A stretch of DNA of 64,000 bases from Caulobacter zeae (GTDB lineage: Bacteria; Pseudomonadota; Alphaproteobacteria; Caulobacterales; Caulobacteraceae), in contig NZ_PJRS01000011.1 of the NCBI RefSeq assembly GCF_002858925.1, forward strand, positions 360,034 through 424,033. Direction: 5' to 3'. The notes under the pieces were generated by a model, which was not told where the DNA came from, ran no database searches, and worked only from the letters and a program-made list of their open reading frames with translations. Made by a program: the position numbers and the translations under genes. This document shows positions 50,496 through 59,374 of this stretch, piece after piece (positions within the stretch are counted from its first letter, which is position 1; each line of letters opens with the position of its first letter).

Positions 50496-52034
50496 CTAAA
50501 GCGCCGCCTCGATCAGCCGCGGCCCCTTGGCCGCCATGGCCTGGGCGAACGCCTCGTCGAAGGCTTCGGCCGTGTCGACGCGCTGCGCCGGCACGCCCAT
50601 ACCTTGCGAGACCGCCACCCAGTCGATGCGCGGATCGCCGATATCCAGCAGCTTGCTGGCCGCCGGCCCCGCCGCGCCCGCGCCGGTGCGGGAAAGTTCG
50701 ATGCCGAGGATGCGGTAGACGTGGTTGGCGAAGACCACCACCACGACGTCCAGCTGTTCGCGGGCGATCGTCCACAGGCCCTGCACCGTATACATGCCCG
50801 CGCCGTCGCCGGTCAGGGCCAGGACCTTGGCGTCGGGCCGGGCCACGGCCGCGCCGATGGCCAGCGGAATGCCCTGGCCGATCGCGCCGCCGGTCAGGGA
50901 CAGCCAGTCGTGGGCGCGGGCGGCGCGGGTCTGGGTGAAGATCGGCAGGCCGGCGGTGACCGCGTCGTCGGAGATCACCGTGTCGGCCGGCATGTGACGG
51001 GCGATGCTGGCGCCGATGGCCCAGGCGTCCAGCTTGCCGGCCGGCGCGGGCGGCGGGGCGTAGGGTTCGGCGGGACCGGCGGCGGGGGCCTCCAGGGCGT
51101 CGGCCAGGGCGTTCAGCGCCGCCGCGGCGTCGACCTCGCGGCCGCACAGCGTCTCCAGGCCGCAATGCTCGGGCACGAGCACGCTGGGCCGGTCGGGATA
51201 GGCGAAGAAGGCCACCGGCCGCTCGGTGGCGACCAGCACCATCAGGTCGGCGCCGTCGAGCTCCTTCAGGGCCTGCTCGCCGAAATAGGGCAGCTTGTCG
51301 GGACGAAAGCGGCCCTCGCCGCGCGCCTGGCGGGCGGTGAAGGTGTCGGTCAGCACCCGGACCCCCAGGGCCGCCAGTCGGCCGGCGGCGGCGATGCCGT
51401 CCTCGCGGCAGGCGCCCGAGCCCAGCAGCAGCACCGGCGCCTTGGCCGCCTTCACCGCATGGGCGACGGCCGCCACGGTCTCGGCGTCGGGCGCGGCCGG
51501 GGCGGGGATCTCGGCCACGCCGCCGTGCACGCTCGCCGCGTTCCAGGCCGCGTCTGCGGGCAGGATCAGGCAGGCGTTCCCGCCCGGCGTCCCGTAGGCG
51601 GCGGTGATCGCCTCGGCGGCCAGGGGCCCTACGCTGTCGGCGCATTCGGCCGACTTCACCCACAGCGAGTTGGGCGCGGCCAGGGCTGCGATATCGCTGT
51701 TGAGCGGGGCGTCGAAGTCGCGGTGGTAGGTGGCGTGGTCGCCCACGACGTTGACGATCGGGGTGAAGGCGCGGCGGGCGTTGTGCAGGTTGGCCGCGCC
51801 GTTGGCGTAGCCGGGCCCCAGGTGCAGCAGGGTGCAGGCCGGCTTGCCCGCGATGCGGCCGTAGCCGTCGGCGGCGCCGGTGGCCACGCCTTCGAACAGG
51901 CAGAGGATCGAGCGCATCCGCGGCTCGCGGTCCAGGGCCGAGACGAACTGCATCTCGCTGGTGCCCGGATTGGCGAAGCAGGCGGTCACGCCGTTGTCGG
52001 CCAGGGTGGTGATCAGGGCGTCGGCGCCGTTCAT
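50496..52034 (-). CDS. ThDP-dependent enzyme, acetolactate synthase/benzoylformate decarboxylase family
   Basis: A 512-residue thiamine diphosphate enzyme. The cofactor-activating glutamate is Glu48 in CLFEGVATGAADGYGR; the cofactor-binding motif is GDGAGMYTVQ...FANHVY near 418-450. The acetolactate synthase FAD-linked arm is not evident, and the length is like decarboxylases such as benzoylformate decarboxylase. It would decarboxylate a 2-oxoacid, aromatic or aliphatic. The feruloyl-CoA synthase-like gene lies upstream on the same strand, so aromatic degradation is plausible. GGGAGAG precedes the ATG. Confidence 0.85.
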   Translation of the reverse strand: MNGADALITTLADNGVTACFANPGTSEMQFVSALDREPRMRSILCLFEGVATGAADGYGRIAGKPACTLLHLGPGYANGAANLHNARRAFTPIVNVVGDHATYHRDFDAPLNSDIAALAAPNSLWVKSAECADSVGPLAAEAITAAYGTPGGNACLILPADAAWNAASVHGGVAEIPAPAAPDAETVAAVAHAVKAAKAPVLLLGSGACREDGIAAAGRLAALGVRVLTDTFTARQARGEGRFRPDKLPYFGEQALKELDGADLMVLVATERPVAFFAYPDRPSVLVPEHCGLETLCGREVDAAAALNALADALEAPAAGPAEPYAPPPAPAGKLDAWAIGASIARHMPADTVISDDAVTAGLPIFTQTRAARAHDWLSLTGGAIGQGIPLAIGAAVARPDAKVLALTGDGAGMYTVQGLWTIAREQLDVVVVVFANHVYRILGIELSRTGAGAAGPAASKLLDIGDPRIDWVAVSQGMGVPAQRVDTAEAFDEAFAQAMAAKGPRLIEAAL

Positions 52035-52057
52035 TGTTCTCTCCCTACTCACTGGAT

Positions 52058-52216
52058 GCTCCCCCTGTAGGGGGAGCTGTCGCCCCCGGGTCCGGCCGCA
52101 GGCCGGCCCGAGGATAGACTCCGCGACTGAGGGGGAAGTGCGGCCAGCTTCCAGGAAGCTGAAAACGTCCCCCCTCCGGCCCGATGGGCCACCTCCCCCA
52201 GAGGGGGAGGATCTTT
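52058..52216. repeat. Palindromic intergenic repeat, family A copy 6
   Basis: A complete composite copy: GCTCCCCCTGTAGGGGGAGC on the left, the GGAAGCTGAAAACG core, and a GGGGGAGGATCTTTA right end whose last bases form the feruloyl-CoA synthase-like stop codon on the minus strand, as in copy 3. Confidence 0.85.
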
Positions 52217-53996
52217 AAAACACCATCACGTCCTCGTCCGGGGCGGAGGCGAACAGGCGCTCAAGCTCGGCTGGACGTCGTTCCCGGGCCAGGGCCTGGT
52301 TGATGTAGCCCTTGTCGGTCAGCTCGCCGCTGGCCGCGTCGGGCGCGCCGGGCAGGATCAGGGCCCGGGCCACGCGGCCGCCGCCCTTGGCGCCGGCGTT
52401 GAAGCGTTCCAGTCCCGAGCGCACCGCCGCCAGCGCGGCGTCCGCGCCGCCCAGGCGCTCGCAGGTCCTGGGCTCGAGGAACAGCATCAAGCCGACGCCG
52501 TCGCGTCCCTCGCCGCAGACCACGGCGTCGGACGCCGCCCCGCCGATGGCCGAGATCGCCGCCACCCGAAGGGCGCCGGCCGCGACGAAGGTTCCGCTGG
52601 CCAGCTTGAAGTTCTCCACCAGCCGTCCGTCGAAGACGAGGCCGGCGGCGGGATCGTCCGGATCGGCCAGCCGGGCGGCGTCGCCCAGGCGGTAGAAGCC
52701 GTCCTCGTCGAAGGCCTCGCGGGTGGCGTCCGGCTGGTCGAGATAGCCGGGCGAGACCTGGGGCCCCTTGACCCGGATCTCCAGCTTCTCGCCGGCGGAA
52801 ACCAGCTTCACGGCCGTGCCGGGCGTCGGCAGCCCGACCATGCCCGAGCGGGCGTTAAGCCAATGGATGTTGCAGGCGGTCGGGCCGGTCTCGGTCGCGC
52901 CATAGCCGGCCGCGAAGGTGATGCGCTCGCCGGTCGTCGCCAGGGCCACGGCCTGCACCCGATCGAGGATCGACTGGGCCATCGACGCCCCGCCGTATTG
53001 CAGCACCCGCACGCGCGAAAAGAAGGTTCGCGCCAGCGCCGGGTCGCGCTCCAGCTCCCCGACCAGCAGGCCCCAGCCGGCCGGCACCATGTTGTGATAG
53101 GTCGGCGAGACCTCGTGCAGGTTGCGCAGGGTCTCTCCGAAGCGCCCCGGCACGGGCTGGCCGGCGTCGATGTGCAGCGTGCCGCCCCGGTGCAGCACCA
53201 TGTGCAGTATGGCGTTGGCCCCCAGGCTGTGGCTCCAGGGCGCGGAATTGACCAGCACCGGCGGTTCTCGGTCGGCGTAGCAGGCCTCGATCTGGGCGGC
53301 GTTCAGGGCGATGTTGGCGTGGGTGCAGATCACCGCCTTGGGCCGTCCGGTCGAGCCCGAGGTCAGCAGCAGCTTGGCGATGTCGTCGCCCTGGGCCACG
53401 TCGGCCGCCGGCGGGCTGGCCAGCAGGGCCTCGAAAGGCTGGTCGCCGGGACGCGTGTTGCGGCTTGCGATCACCGGCAGACCGTCCAGGCAGTCGTGGT
53501 CCAGGGCCCCCGCGAAGGCGGCGGCGTCGTCGACATAGACCGCCGCCGGCTTCAGCCGTTCGACCGCATGGGCCAGTCGCGAGAGATCAGCGCCCAGCAG
53601 GCCGTACTGCGGCGACACCGGCGCGGCCGGCGCGCCCAGGCTCATGGCGGCGTAGGCGATCAGGGCGTGGTCGATGGTGTTGCGGGCCAGGATCAGCAGC
53701 GGCTTGCCGCGCGACTGGCCCAGCGCCGAGAGCCCGCCGGCCAGGGCGGCCACACGGGTCGCCGCCTCGCCGTAGGTCACGGTGCGCCAGCCGTCCTGGC
53801 CCTCGATCCGTTCGGCCAGCCACACGCGCTCGGGGGCCTGCGCCGCCCAGCGGGCCAGCGGGGCGGTGACCGTCGTCACCACATCCGAATAGGGCATGGG
53901 GTTGCGCAGGATCAGCGTCTCGCCGCGACGTTCGACCTCCAAAGCGCGCGGGGCGTAGCGGGCGTCACGGAAGGGAGCGTCGTCGAGGGATTCCAT
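52215..53996 (-). CDS. Feruloyl-CoA synthase-like AMP-binding ligase
   Basis: A 593-residue adenylating enzyme of the ANL family. The core motifs are LLLTSGSTGRPKAVICTH, a YGATETGP motif, FYRLGDAARLADPDD with GLVFDGRLVENFKLASGTFV, and a C-terminal lysine region ELTDKGYINQ. The N-terminal block RNPMPYSDVVTTVTAPLARWA and the overall length match feruloyl-CoA synthases that activate hydroxycinnamates. No enoyl-CoA hydratase/aldolase for vanillin formation is adjacent. It probably shares a transcript with the ThDP enzyme downstream. Confidence 0.87.
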   Translation of the reverse strand: MESLDDAPFRDARYAPRALEVERRGETLILRNPMPYSDVVTTVTAPLARWAAQAPERVWLAERIEGQDGWRTVTYGEAATRVAALAGGLSALGQSRGKPLLILARNTIDHALIAYAAMSLGAPAAPVSPQYGLLGADLSRLAHAVERLKPAAVYVDDAAAFAGALDHDCLDGLPVIASRNTRPGDQPFEALLASPPAADVAQGDDIAKLLLTSGSTGRPKAVICTHANIALNAAQIEACYADREPPVLVNSAPWSHSLGANAILHMVLHRGGTLHIDAGQPVPGRFGETLRNLHEVSPTYHNMVPAGWGLLVGELERDPALARTFFSRVRVLQYGGASMAQSILDRVQAVALATTGERITFAAGYGATETGPTACNIHWLNARSGMVGLPTPGTAVKLVSAGEKLEIRVKGPQVSPGYLDQPDATREAFDEDGFYRLGDAARLADPDDPAAGLVFDGRLVENFKLASGTFVAAGALRVAAISAIGGAASDAVVCGEGRDGVGLMLFLEPRTCERLGGADAALAAVRSGLERFNAGAKGGGRVARALILPGAPDAASGELTDKGYINQALARERRPAELERLFASAPDEDVMVF

Positions 53997-54026
53997 CCCC
54001 TTTTATGTCCCGCCGCAAACGCCCGT

Positions 54027-55256
54027 TCAATCCTCGTCGAGCGCCGTTCGACGGCGTTCCAGCCACAGGCGCTCGGCCGGGGCGGGATCCAGCGCCAGGG
54101 CGCGGTCGTAGGCGGCGCGGGCCTCTTCGGGGCGGGAGAGGCGGGCCAGCAGGTCGGCGCGCACGGCGTGGAACGGCCGGAAGGCGGCCAGGCGCTCGGG
54201 GTCCAGCCGCTCGACCTCGGCCAGGGCGGCCTGCGGACCCGCCACCTCGGCCAGGGCCACGGCGCGGTTGAGGCGGGCCACGGCGTCGTCGCGCCAGGCC
54301 AGCAGGGCGTCGTAGAGGGCCAGCACCGCGCCCCAGCGCGGCGGCTCGTCCAGGCTTCGGCGGCCGCACCAGACGGCGTGCACGGCGGCCTGAAGCTGGC
54401 GGGGCCCGGGCCGGTCCAGATCGGCGGCGCGGCGCAGATAGGCCTGGGCTTCGTCGATCAGCGGGCGGCGCCAGAGGGCGGGGTCCTGCTGCGACAGCGG
54501 CGTCATGGCCCCGGTCTCGTCCAGCCGGGCCGGCCGCCGGGCCTCGGCGTAGCGGACCAGCGCCGCCAGGGCCAGGCATTCGGCCTCGCTCGGGGCCAGC
54601 TCGGCCAGGGCCGCCGTCAGGTCGAGGATCTCGCGGGCGTAGGCCGCGTGAGCCCCGGCGCCGGCGGCGTCCTCGTGGGCCTTGGAATAGGCCACCTCCA
54701 GCGTCGACAGCACCGCCGACAGCCGCTGCGGCCAGGCCTCGGGGCCGGGGACCTCGAAGGCCACGCCGGCCTGGGCGATCTTCTTCTTGGCGCGGGTCAG
54801 GCGCTGAAACATCGCCGCCTCGGTCAACAGGAAGGCGCGGGCGATCTCCTGCACCGACAGGCCGCAGACCAGGCGCAGGGTCAGGGCCGCCCGCGACTCC
54901 GGGGCTACGGCGGGATGGCAGCAGACGAAGATCAGCCGCAGGCGCTCGTCGGGGATCAGCCGCTCGTCCGAAGCCAGGTCGTCCTCGACAGTCGGTTCCG
55001 GCTCGGGCGCGTCGGGCGACAGCCGCGATCGCACCGCCCGCTTGCGCAGGGCGTCCAGCGCGCAGCGGCGGGCGGCGGCGTAGAGCCAGGCGGCCGGCTG
55101 GCGCGGGACGCCGTCGCGGGGCCAGGTCGCCGCCGCCCGGGCGCAGGCCTCGGCGAAACTTTCCTCGGCCAGGTCGAGGTCGCGGAAGCCGGCGGCCAGG
55201 GCGGCGATGATCCGGCCGCCGGCCTCGCGCGCGGCACGGTCGAGCTCGGGGCTCAC
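54027..55256 (-). CDS. ECF42-type RNA polymerase sigma factor with long C-terminal extension
   Basis: A 409-residue sigma factor. Sigma-2 (about 15-80; FRDLDLAEESFAEACARAAATWP) and sigma-4 (about 100-160; SRAALTLRLVCGLSVQEIARAFLLTEAAMFQRLTRAKKKI) are followed by roughly 230 residues of helical, TPR-like extension (LLARLSRPEEARAAYDRALAL). This domain order and the co-encoded DGPF/YCII proteins define the ECF42 group, in which no anti-sigma factor is used and the extension is needed for activity. GTG at 55256 overlaps the upstream YCII stop. Confidence 0.93.
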   Translation of the reverse strand: MSPELDRAAREAGGRIIAALAAGFRDLDLAEESFAEACARAAATWPRDGVPRQPAAWLYAAARRCALDALRKRAVRSRLSPDAPEPEPTVEDDLASDERLIPDERLRLIFVCCHPAVAPESRAALTLRLVCGLSVQEIARAFLLTEAAMFQRLTRAKKKIAQAGVAFEVPGPEAWPQRLSAVLSTLEVAYSKAHEDAAGAGAHAAYAREILDLTAALAELAPSEAECLALAALVRYAEARRPARLDETGAMTPLSQQDPALWRRPLIDEAQAYLRRAADLDRPGPRQLQAAVHAVWCGRRSLDEPPRWGAVLALYDALLAWRDDAVARLNRAVALAEVAGPQAALAEVERLDPERLAAFRPFHAVRADLLARLSRPEEARAAYDRALALDPAPAERLWLERRRTALDED

Positions 55257-55567
55257 GCCGCCTCGGCCAGCGGCCGCACCTCGACCGCGCCGTCGCCCAG
55301 CGGCAGGCGGCGGGCCCAGGCGAGAGCCGCGTCAAGGTCGCTGGCCTCGATCAGGTAGAGGCCGGCCAGCGGCTCGCCGGCCTCGGCGTGCGGGCCGTCG
55401 TGCAGGGGGCGGTCCCGCCGCAGGGTGGTGGCGGTGTCCGGGCTCTTCAGCGCCGCCTGCCCCCGCAGGACCCCCGCCGCCGAAAGGGCGGCGGCGAAGG
55501 TCCGGCGGACCGGGGCCAGCGCGGCGGCGGCCGCCTCGTCCTCATAGACCAGTAGGACGTAGCGCAC
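55253..55567 (-). CDS. YCII/DGPF domain protein 2
   Basis: A 104-residue DGPF-type protein (MRYVLLVYEDEAAAAAL, LHDGPHAEAGEPLAGLYLIEASDLDAALAWARRLP). Here DGPF reads DGPH. Such proteins are small ferredoxin-like folds; their role with ECF42 sigma factors is unknown but may be a detoxification or sensing enzyme. It starts three bases after the first YCII gene stop and overlaps the sigma factor start. Confidence 0.87.
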   Translation of the reverse strand: MRYVLLVYEDEAAAAALAPVRRTFAAALSAAGVLRGQAALKSPDTATTLRRDRPLHDGPHAEAGEPLAGLYLIEASDLDAALAWARRLPLGDGAVEVRPLAEAA

Positions 55568-55570
55568 GGC

Positions 55571-55918
55571 CTAGCCGCAGTTGTCGCCGGCGGGACGGAT
55601 CTCGATCTTGCCGCCGGGCGACAGCGGGATCTTCCGCGCCCATTCCACCGCCGCGGCGTGGTCGGCGACGTCGACCAGGTAGAAGCCGCCCAACTGCTCG
55701 TGGGTCTCGGCGAAGGGGCCGTCGTGCACGACGCCGTCCTGGGTCAGGGTCGAGGCCGCCTCGGTGGGGGCCAGTTCCGAGCCGCTCCAGTCGAGGCCGG
55801 CCGCCTGCAGTTCCTCGGTGAACCGCATGTGCCCGGCGATGACGTCGGCCAGCAGCGCCCGCCCGGTCTCGCCGGCATAGTGGGCCTCGGTCTCGTAGAT
55901 CAGCAGCATGTATTTCAT
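55571..55918 (-). CDS. YCII/DGPF domain protein 1
   Basis: A 115-residue DGPF protein, the first gene of the ECF42 operon (MKYMLLIYETEAHYAG, VVHDGPFAETHEQLGGFYLVDVADHAAAVEWARKIPL). The complete DGPF motif is present, unlike in its neighbour. GGAG lies seven bases before the ATG at 55918, and a promoter of ECF42 type lies 50-75 bases upstream. Confidence 0.9.
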   Translation of the reverse strand: MKYMLLIYETEAHYAGETGRALLADVIAGHMRFTEELQAAGLDWSGSELAPTEAASTLTQDGVVHDGPFAETHEQLGGFYLVDVADHAAAVEWARKIPLSPGGKIEIRPAGDNCG

Positions 55919-55966
55919 GGCGGGTCTCCGTCCGGCGGACGCCCTGTGCGCCGCCTTCGAAGGAGA

Positions 55967-55993
55967 GACGCGCCGGACCGGCCGCATTCGACA
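55967..55993 (-). promoter_or_regulatory. Predicted ECF42-dependent promoter
   Basis: Read on the minus strand, TGTCGA (55993-55988) and CGTC (55970-55967) are separated by 17 bases. This matches the ECF42 target pattern recalled from the literature (TGTCGA in the -35 and CGA/TC in the -10 region) and lies upstream of the YCII-YCII-sigma operon, which suggests autoregulation. Confidence 0.65.
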
Positions 55994-56099
55994 GCGCCGG
56001 CGAAAAAAGTCGAGCCCCCAGGACCTGCCGCAAGCGCGTTTACCGATGGCTTCAATGCGGATAACTTCGCGCAAAGATTGTGCCTTGGGGGAGGCGACC

Positions 56100-57644
56100 A
56101 TGATCCGGCTGGCGGTATTCTGCGACGGCACCTGGAACGGGCTGCAGATGCAGAACCTGACCAATGTCGCCCGGCTGGCGCGCTCGGTGGTGCGCGATCC
56201 GCCCGGCCGGAACGGCAAGCCCGGCGTGCCGCAGGTGGTCTATTACGACGAGGGCGTGGGCACCGCGACCGGAGTCAGCCGCATCAGCGACCGCCTGGAA
56301 GCCATCCTCGGCGGCGCCTTCGGGGCGGGCCTGGATCGCAAGATCGAGCAGGCCTACCGCTTCATCGTCCTGAACTACAAGGAGCCGGACGACGAGATCT
56401 TCATCTTCGGCTTCAGCCGCGGCGCCTATACCGCGCGCAGCCTGTGTGGCCTGATCCGCAAATGCGGCATCCTGCGGCCCGAGCACCTGCAACGGGTGCC
56501 CGAGGCCATGCAGCTCTATCGCAATCGCAAGATCCATCCCGCCGGGCCCGAGTGCCAGGAGTTCCGCGACCGCTATTCGCGGCGCGAGGTGGTGGGCGCC
56601 GAGGACCTGCTGCGCAAGGTCGGCGAAACCACCGTGACCCGGCGGGCGGCCGATGCGGCCGAGGGCGAGGAATGCCTGCTGACCGACGAGGTGCGCCGCA
56701 GGCGGGCCGTGCGGATCCGCTATCTGGGCCTATGGGACACGGTGGGCTCGCTGGGCGTGCCCGACCGCTTCTGGCTTTTGTCGGCCTTCAACAAGCGCTT
56801 CCGCTTCCACGACACGGAGGCCTCGAAGCTGATCGAGAGCCTGCGCCACGCCATCGCCGCCGACGAGGACCGCCGCACCTTCAGCGCCGCGCCGTTCTCC
56901 AACATCCGTGACCTGAACATCACCGCCACCGAGGAGCTCAACGCCGGGATCAAGGCGCGCAATGCGCGGGCGGCCAAGGCGGGACGCGAGGTCGCGCCCC
57001 TGGCCCAGGTCGTGGACCGCAAGGCGCCCGGCTACATCCCCTATGGCGAGCGGCGCTACCAGCAGAAGTGGTTCCCGGGCGACCACGGGGCGGTCGGCGG
57101 CGGCAATTTCGAGCTGGGGCTGTCCAGCGCCGCCCTGCTGTGGGTGGCGCAGGGCGCGCAGGCGGCGGGCCTTGTGTTCGACGATCGGCCGGACGGCGAA
57201 CTGGCCCAGGCCGGGGACCTGGCCAATCCATTGGTCGACTGGCGCATCGGGCGCCGGCCCGGAACGCTGCGGCCGGTCTGGATGACCGACCTCCTGGGCA
57301 TGATCGGCGGCTATCGCTCGCGGGCGGTGTCGATCGGCCGCGACGAGGTGCATCCCGGCGCGCGGCTGCGCTGGACGCGGATGGCGCACTATCGGCCCAA
57401 GGTGTTCTCGCCGTTCACCGGCGAGACGAGGCTGGGCCCGCACCGCTATGTCGAGCTGTTCACCGGCCCGCCGTTCCGGCTGCTGTTCGTGCTGGCGCTG
57501 ATCGCTGGCGCCCTGCTGCTGGCCTGGCTGCTGGGCGTGATCGCCCACGAGCTGCTGCGGCTGCTGCCGTTCGGGCTCGGCGCACCGGCGGCCGACGTCC
57601 TGGCGGGCGTCGGCGCCTGGGTGCGGGGCCTGTTCGGCAGGTAG
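56100..57644 (+). CDS. DUF2235 hydrolase with C-terminal membrane helices
   Basis: A 514-residue alpha/beta hydrolase of the DUF2235 family, which includes T6SS phospholipase effectors (Tle1) and other uncharacterised enzymes. It begins IRLAVFCDGTWNG and has the nucleophile Ser106 in GFSRGAYTAR, a candidate Asp in YLGLWDTVGSLG, and a His in WFPGDHGAVGGG. The last 60 residues contain one or two membrane helices (LLFVLALIAGALLLAWLLGVIAHELL). No VgrG or other T6SS gene is present. GGGGGAGG precedes the ATG at 56100. Confidence 0.85.
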   Translation: MIRLAVFCDGTWNGLQMQNLTNVARLARSVVRDPPGRNGKPGVPQVVYYDEGVGTATGVSRISDRLEAILGGAFGAGLDRKIEQAYRFIVLNYKEPDDEIFIFGFSRGAYTARSLCGLIRKCGILRPEHLQRVPEAMQLYRNRKIHPAGPECQEFRDRYSRREVVGAEDLLRKVGETTVTRRAADAAEGEECLLTDEVRRRRAVRIRYLGLWDTVGSLGVPDRFWLLSAFNKRFRFHDTEASKLIESLRHAIAADEDRRTFSAAPFSNIRDLNITATEELNAGIKARNARAAKAGREVAPLAQVVDRKAPGYIPYGERRYQQKWFPGDHGAVGGGNFELGLSSAALLWVAQGAQAAGLVFDDRPDGELAQAGDLANPLVDWRIGRRPGTLRPVWMTDLLGMIGGYRSRAVSIGRDEVHPGARLRWTRMAHYRPKVFSPFTGETRLGPHRYVELFTGPPFRLLFVLALIAGALLLAWLLGVIAHELLRLLPFGLGAPAADVLAGVGAWVRGLFGR

Positions 57645-57673
57645 GCCCCATCGACATTCAGGCCCGGTGCGCG

Positions 57674-57765
57674 GCCCTCGCCCTTCGACAAGCTCAGGGT
57701 GAGGTCCGTCTACAGGCCCGAGCGATGGAAAAACCTCATCCTGAGCTTGTCGAAGGACAAGGTTT
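57674..57765. repeat. Palindromic intergenic repeat, family B copy 4
   Basis: Arms CCTCGCCCTTCGACAAGCTC and GAGCTTGTCGAAGGACAAGG lie between the convergent DUF2235 and dihydroorotase-family genes. Confidence 0.85.
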
Positions 57766-57802
57766 TCGTCTCAACCGGTAAAGTACGGATCCGCGCCGGA
57801 CC

Positions 57803-59137
57803 CTAGTGCGCCAGGGTTTCCAGGAAGCGCACCGGCTCGCCGCGGCCCTCGGCGATGATCTCGTCGTCGCGCATGACCACGATGCCGCGGACGATGGTCG
57901 CCACCGGCCAGGCCTTGGCCTCGAAGCCGTCGAACGGGGTCCAGCCGGCGCGGTTGGCCATCTGCGCGTGGGTGATGACCTTGCGGGCCTTCATGTCGAC
58001 GATGGTGAAGTCGGCGTCGAAGCCCTCGGCCAGGCGGCCCTTGTCGGCCAGGCCGAACACGCGGTTGACGCCATGGCTGGTCAGGTCGACGAAGCGTTCG
58101 AGGCTGAGCTTGCCGTCCACCACATGGGTCAGCATCACCGGCACCAGGGTCTGCACGCCCGGCATGCCCGACGGCGAGGCCGGGTAGGGGCGGGCCTTTT
58201 CCTCGCGGGTGTGCGGGGCGTGGTCGCTGCCCAGCACGTCGGCGATGCCCGCCTCGATGCCGCGCCAGACGCCGGCCACGTGATAGGCGTCGCGGATCGG
58301 CGGGTTCATCTGGGCGAAGCCCTTCAGCCGCTCATAGGCTTCGGGCGCGACCAGGGTCAGGTGTTGGGGCGTGACCTCGACGCTGGCGACGTCCTTGTTC
58401 AGCGCCAGGAAGTCGATCTCTTCCTTGGTGGTGACGTGCAGCACGTGGATGCGCTTGCCCAGGTTCTTGGCGATGCGCACCAGGCGGTGGGTCGACTGCA
58501 GGGCGGCCTGGGCGTCGCGCACCTCGGGGTGGCTGGTCCAGTCGCCGGGACGGGCCAGGCTGCGGCGATCGGCCAGGCGGTATTCGTCTTCCGAGTGGAA
58601 GGCCGCGCGGCGGTTCACATGCCGCAGCACGTTCTCGACGCCCTCGTCGTCCTGCACGAGCAAGGACCCGGTCGAGGCGCCCATGAACACCTTGATGCCG
58701 CAGCAGCCGGGCAGGCGTTCCAGCTCGCCCAGGAAGTTGGCGTTCTCGTGGGTGCCGCCGACATAGAAGGCGTGGTCGGTATGCATGCGGTTCTTGGCGC
58801 GGGCCAGCTTGTCGGCCAGGGCGTCCGGATCGGTGGTGGTCGGCTCGGTGTTGGGCATCTCGAACACGGCCACGACGCCGCCGAGGGCCGCACCGCGCGA
58901 ACCGCTTTCCAGGTCTTCCTTCCACTCCAGGCCCGGCTCGCGGAAGTGCACCTGGCTGTCGATCACGCCCGGCAGCACGGTCAGGCCCGAGGCGTCGAAC
59001 ACCTCGCCGGCGCTGGCCTGCGACAGGTCGCCGATGGCGACGATCTTACCGCCGCGCACGCCGATGTCGGTGATCCCGCGCCCAGCGTGGTTCACCACCT
59101 CGCCCCCACGGACGATCAGGTCGAAGGTCTGGGACAT
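57803..59137 (-). CDS. Dihydroorotase family amidohydrolase
   Basis: A 444-residue cyclic amidohydrolase of the class I dihydroorotase group. It has the metal motif DSQVHFREPG, where the first His of the usual DxHxH is Gln, plus FHSEDEYR, HVLHVTTKEE, and the GSDHAPHT region with catalytic Asp. The variant is shared by a subfamily annotated as dihydroorotase in alphaproteobacteria; hydantoinase or allantoinase activity is an alternative. The ATG at 59137 gives MSQTFDLIVRGG, the family start. No pyr genes adjoin. Confidence 0.85.
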   Translation of the reverse strand: MSQTFDLIVRGGEVVNHAGRGITDIGVRGGKIVAIGDLSQASAGEVFDASGLTVLPGVIDSQVHFREPGLEWKEDLESGSRGAALGGVVAVFEMPNTEPTTTDPDALADKLARAKNRMHTDHAFYVGGTHENANFLGELERLPGCCGIKVFMGASTGSLLVQDDEGVENVLRHVNRRAAFHSEDEYRLADRRSLARPGDWTSHPEVRDAQAALQSTHRLVRIAKNLGKRIHVLHVTTKEEIDFLALNKDVASVEVTPQHLTLVAPEAYERLKGFAQMNPPIRDAYHVAGVWRGIEAGIADVLGSDHAPHTREEKARPYPASPSGMPGVQTLVPVMLTHVVDGKLSLERFVDLTSHGVNRVFGLADKGRLAEGFDADFTIVDMKARKVITHAQMANRAGWTPFDGFEAKAWPVATIVRGIVVMRDDEIIAEGRGEPVRFLETLAH

Positions 59138-59232
59138 GGGGCGCGCTCCTGCGGTGGTTTGGGGCGGTCTAGGTCCGCTGGGGAGCGGTGGCAACACGTT
59201 TCGTGTCATTCGCCGTTGCACCCCAACTCCAA

Positions 59233-59340
59233 GCTTCCCCGCGAAGGCGGGGATCCAAGCGGGATTGGCGACCTCTGGAAAGCGTCAGGGGAGAACAGGT
59301 TTCTGACTCAGCTTGGGCCCCCGCCTTCGCGGGGGAAATC
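59233..59340. repeat. Palindromic intergenic repeat, family C copy 1
   Basis: CTTCCCCGCGAAGGCGGGGAT and GCCCCCGCCTTCGCGGGGGAA form two related hairpins around a short centre, downstream of the GIY-YIG gene. The right half recurs at 59778 almost unchanged. Confidence 0.8.
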
Positions 59341-59374
59341 GGACGAGGGGGAGGCGTCCCGCCAGTACGATCGC

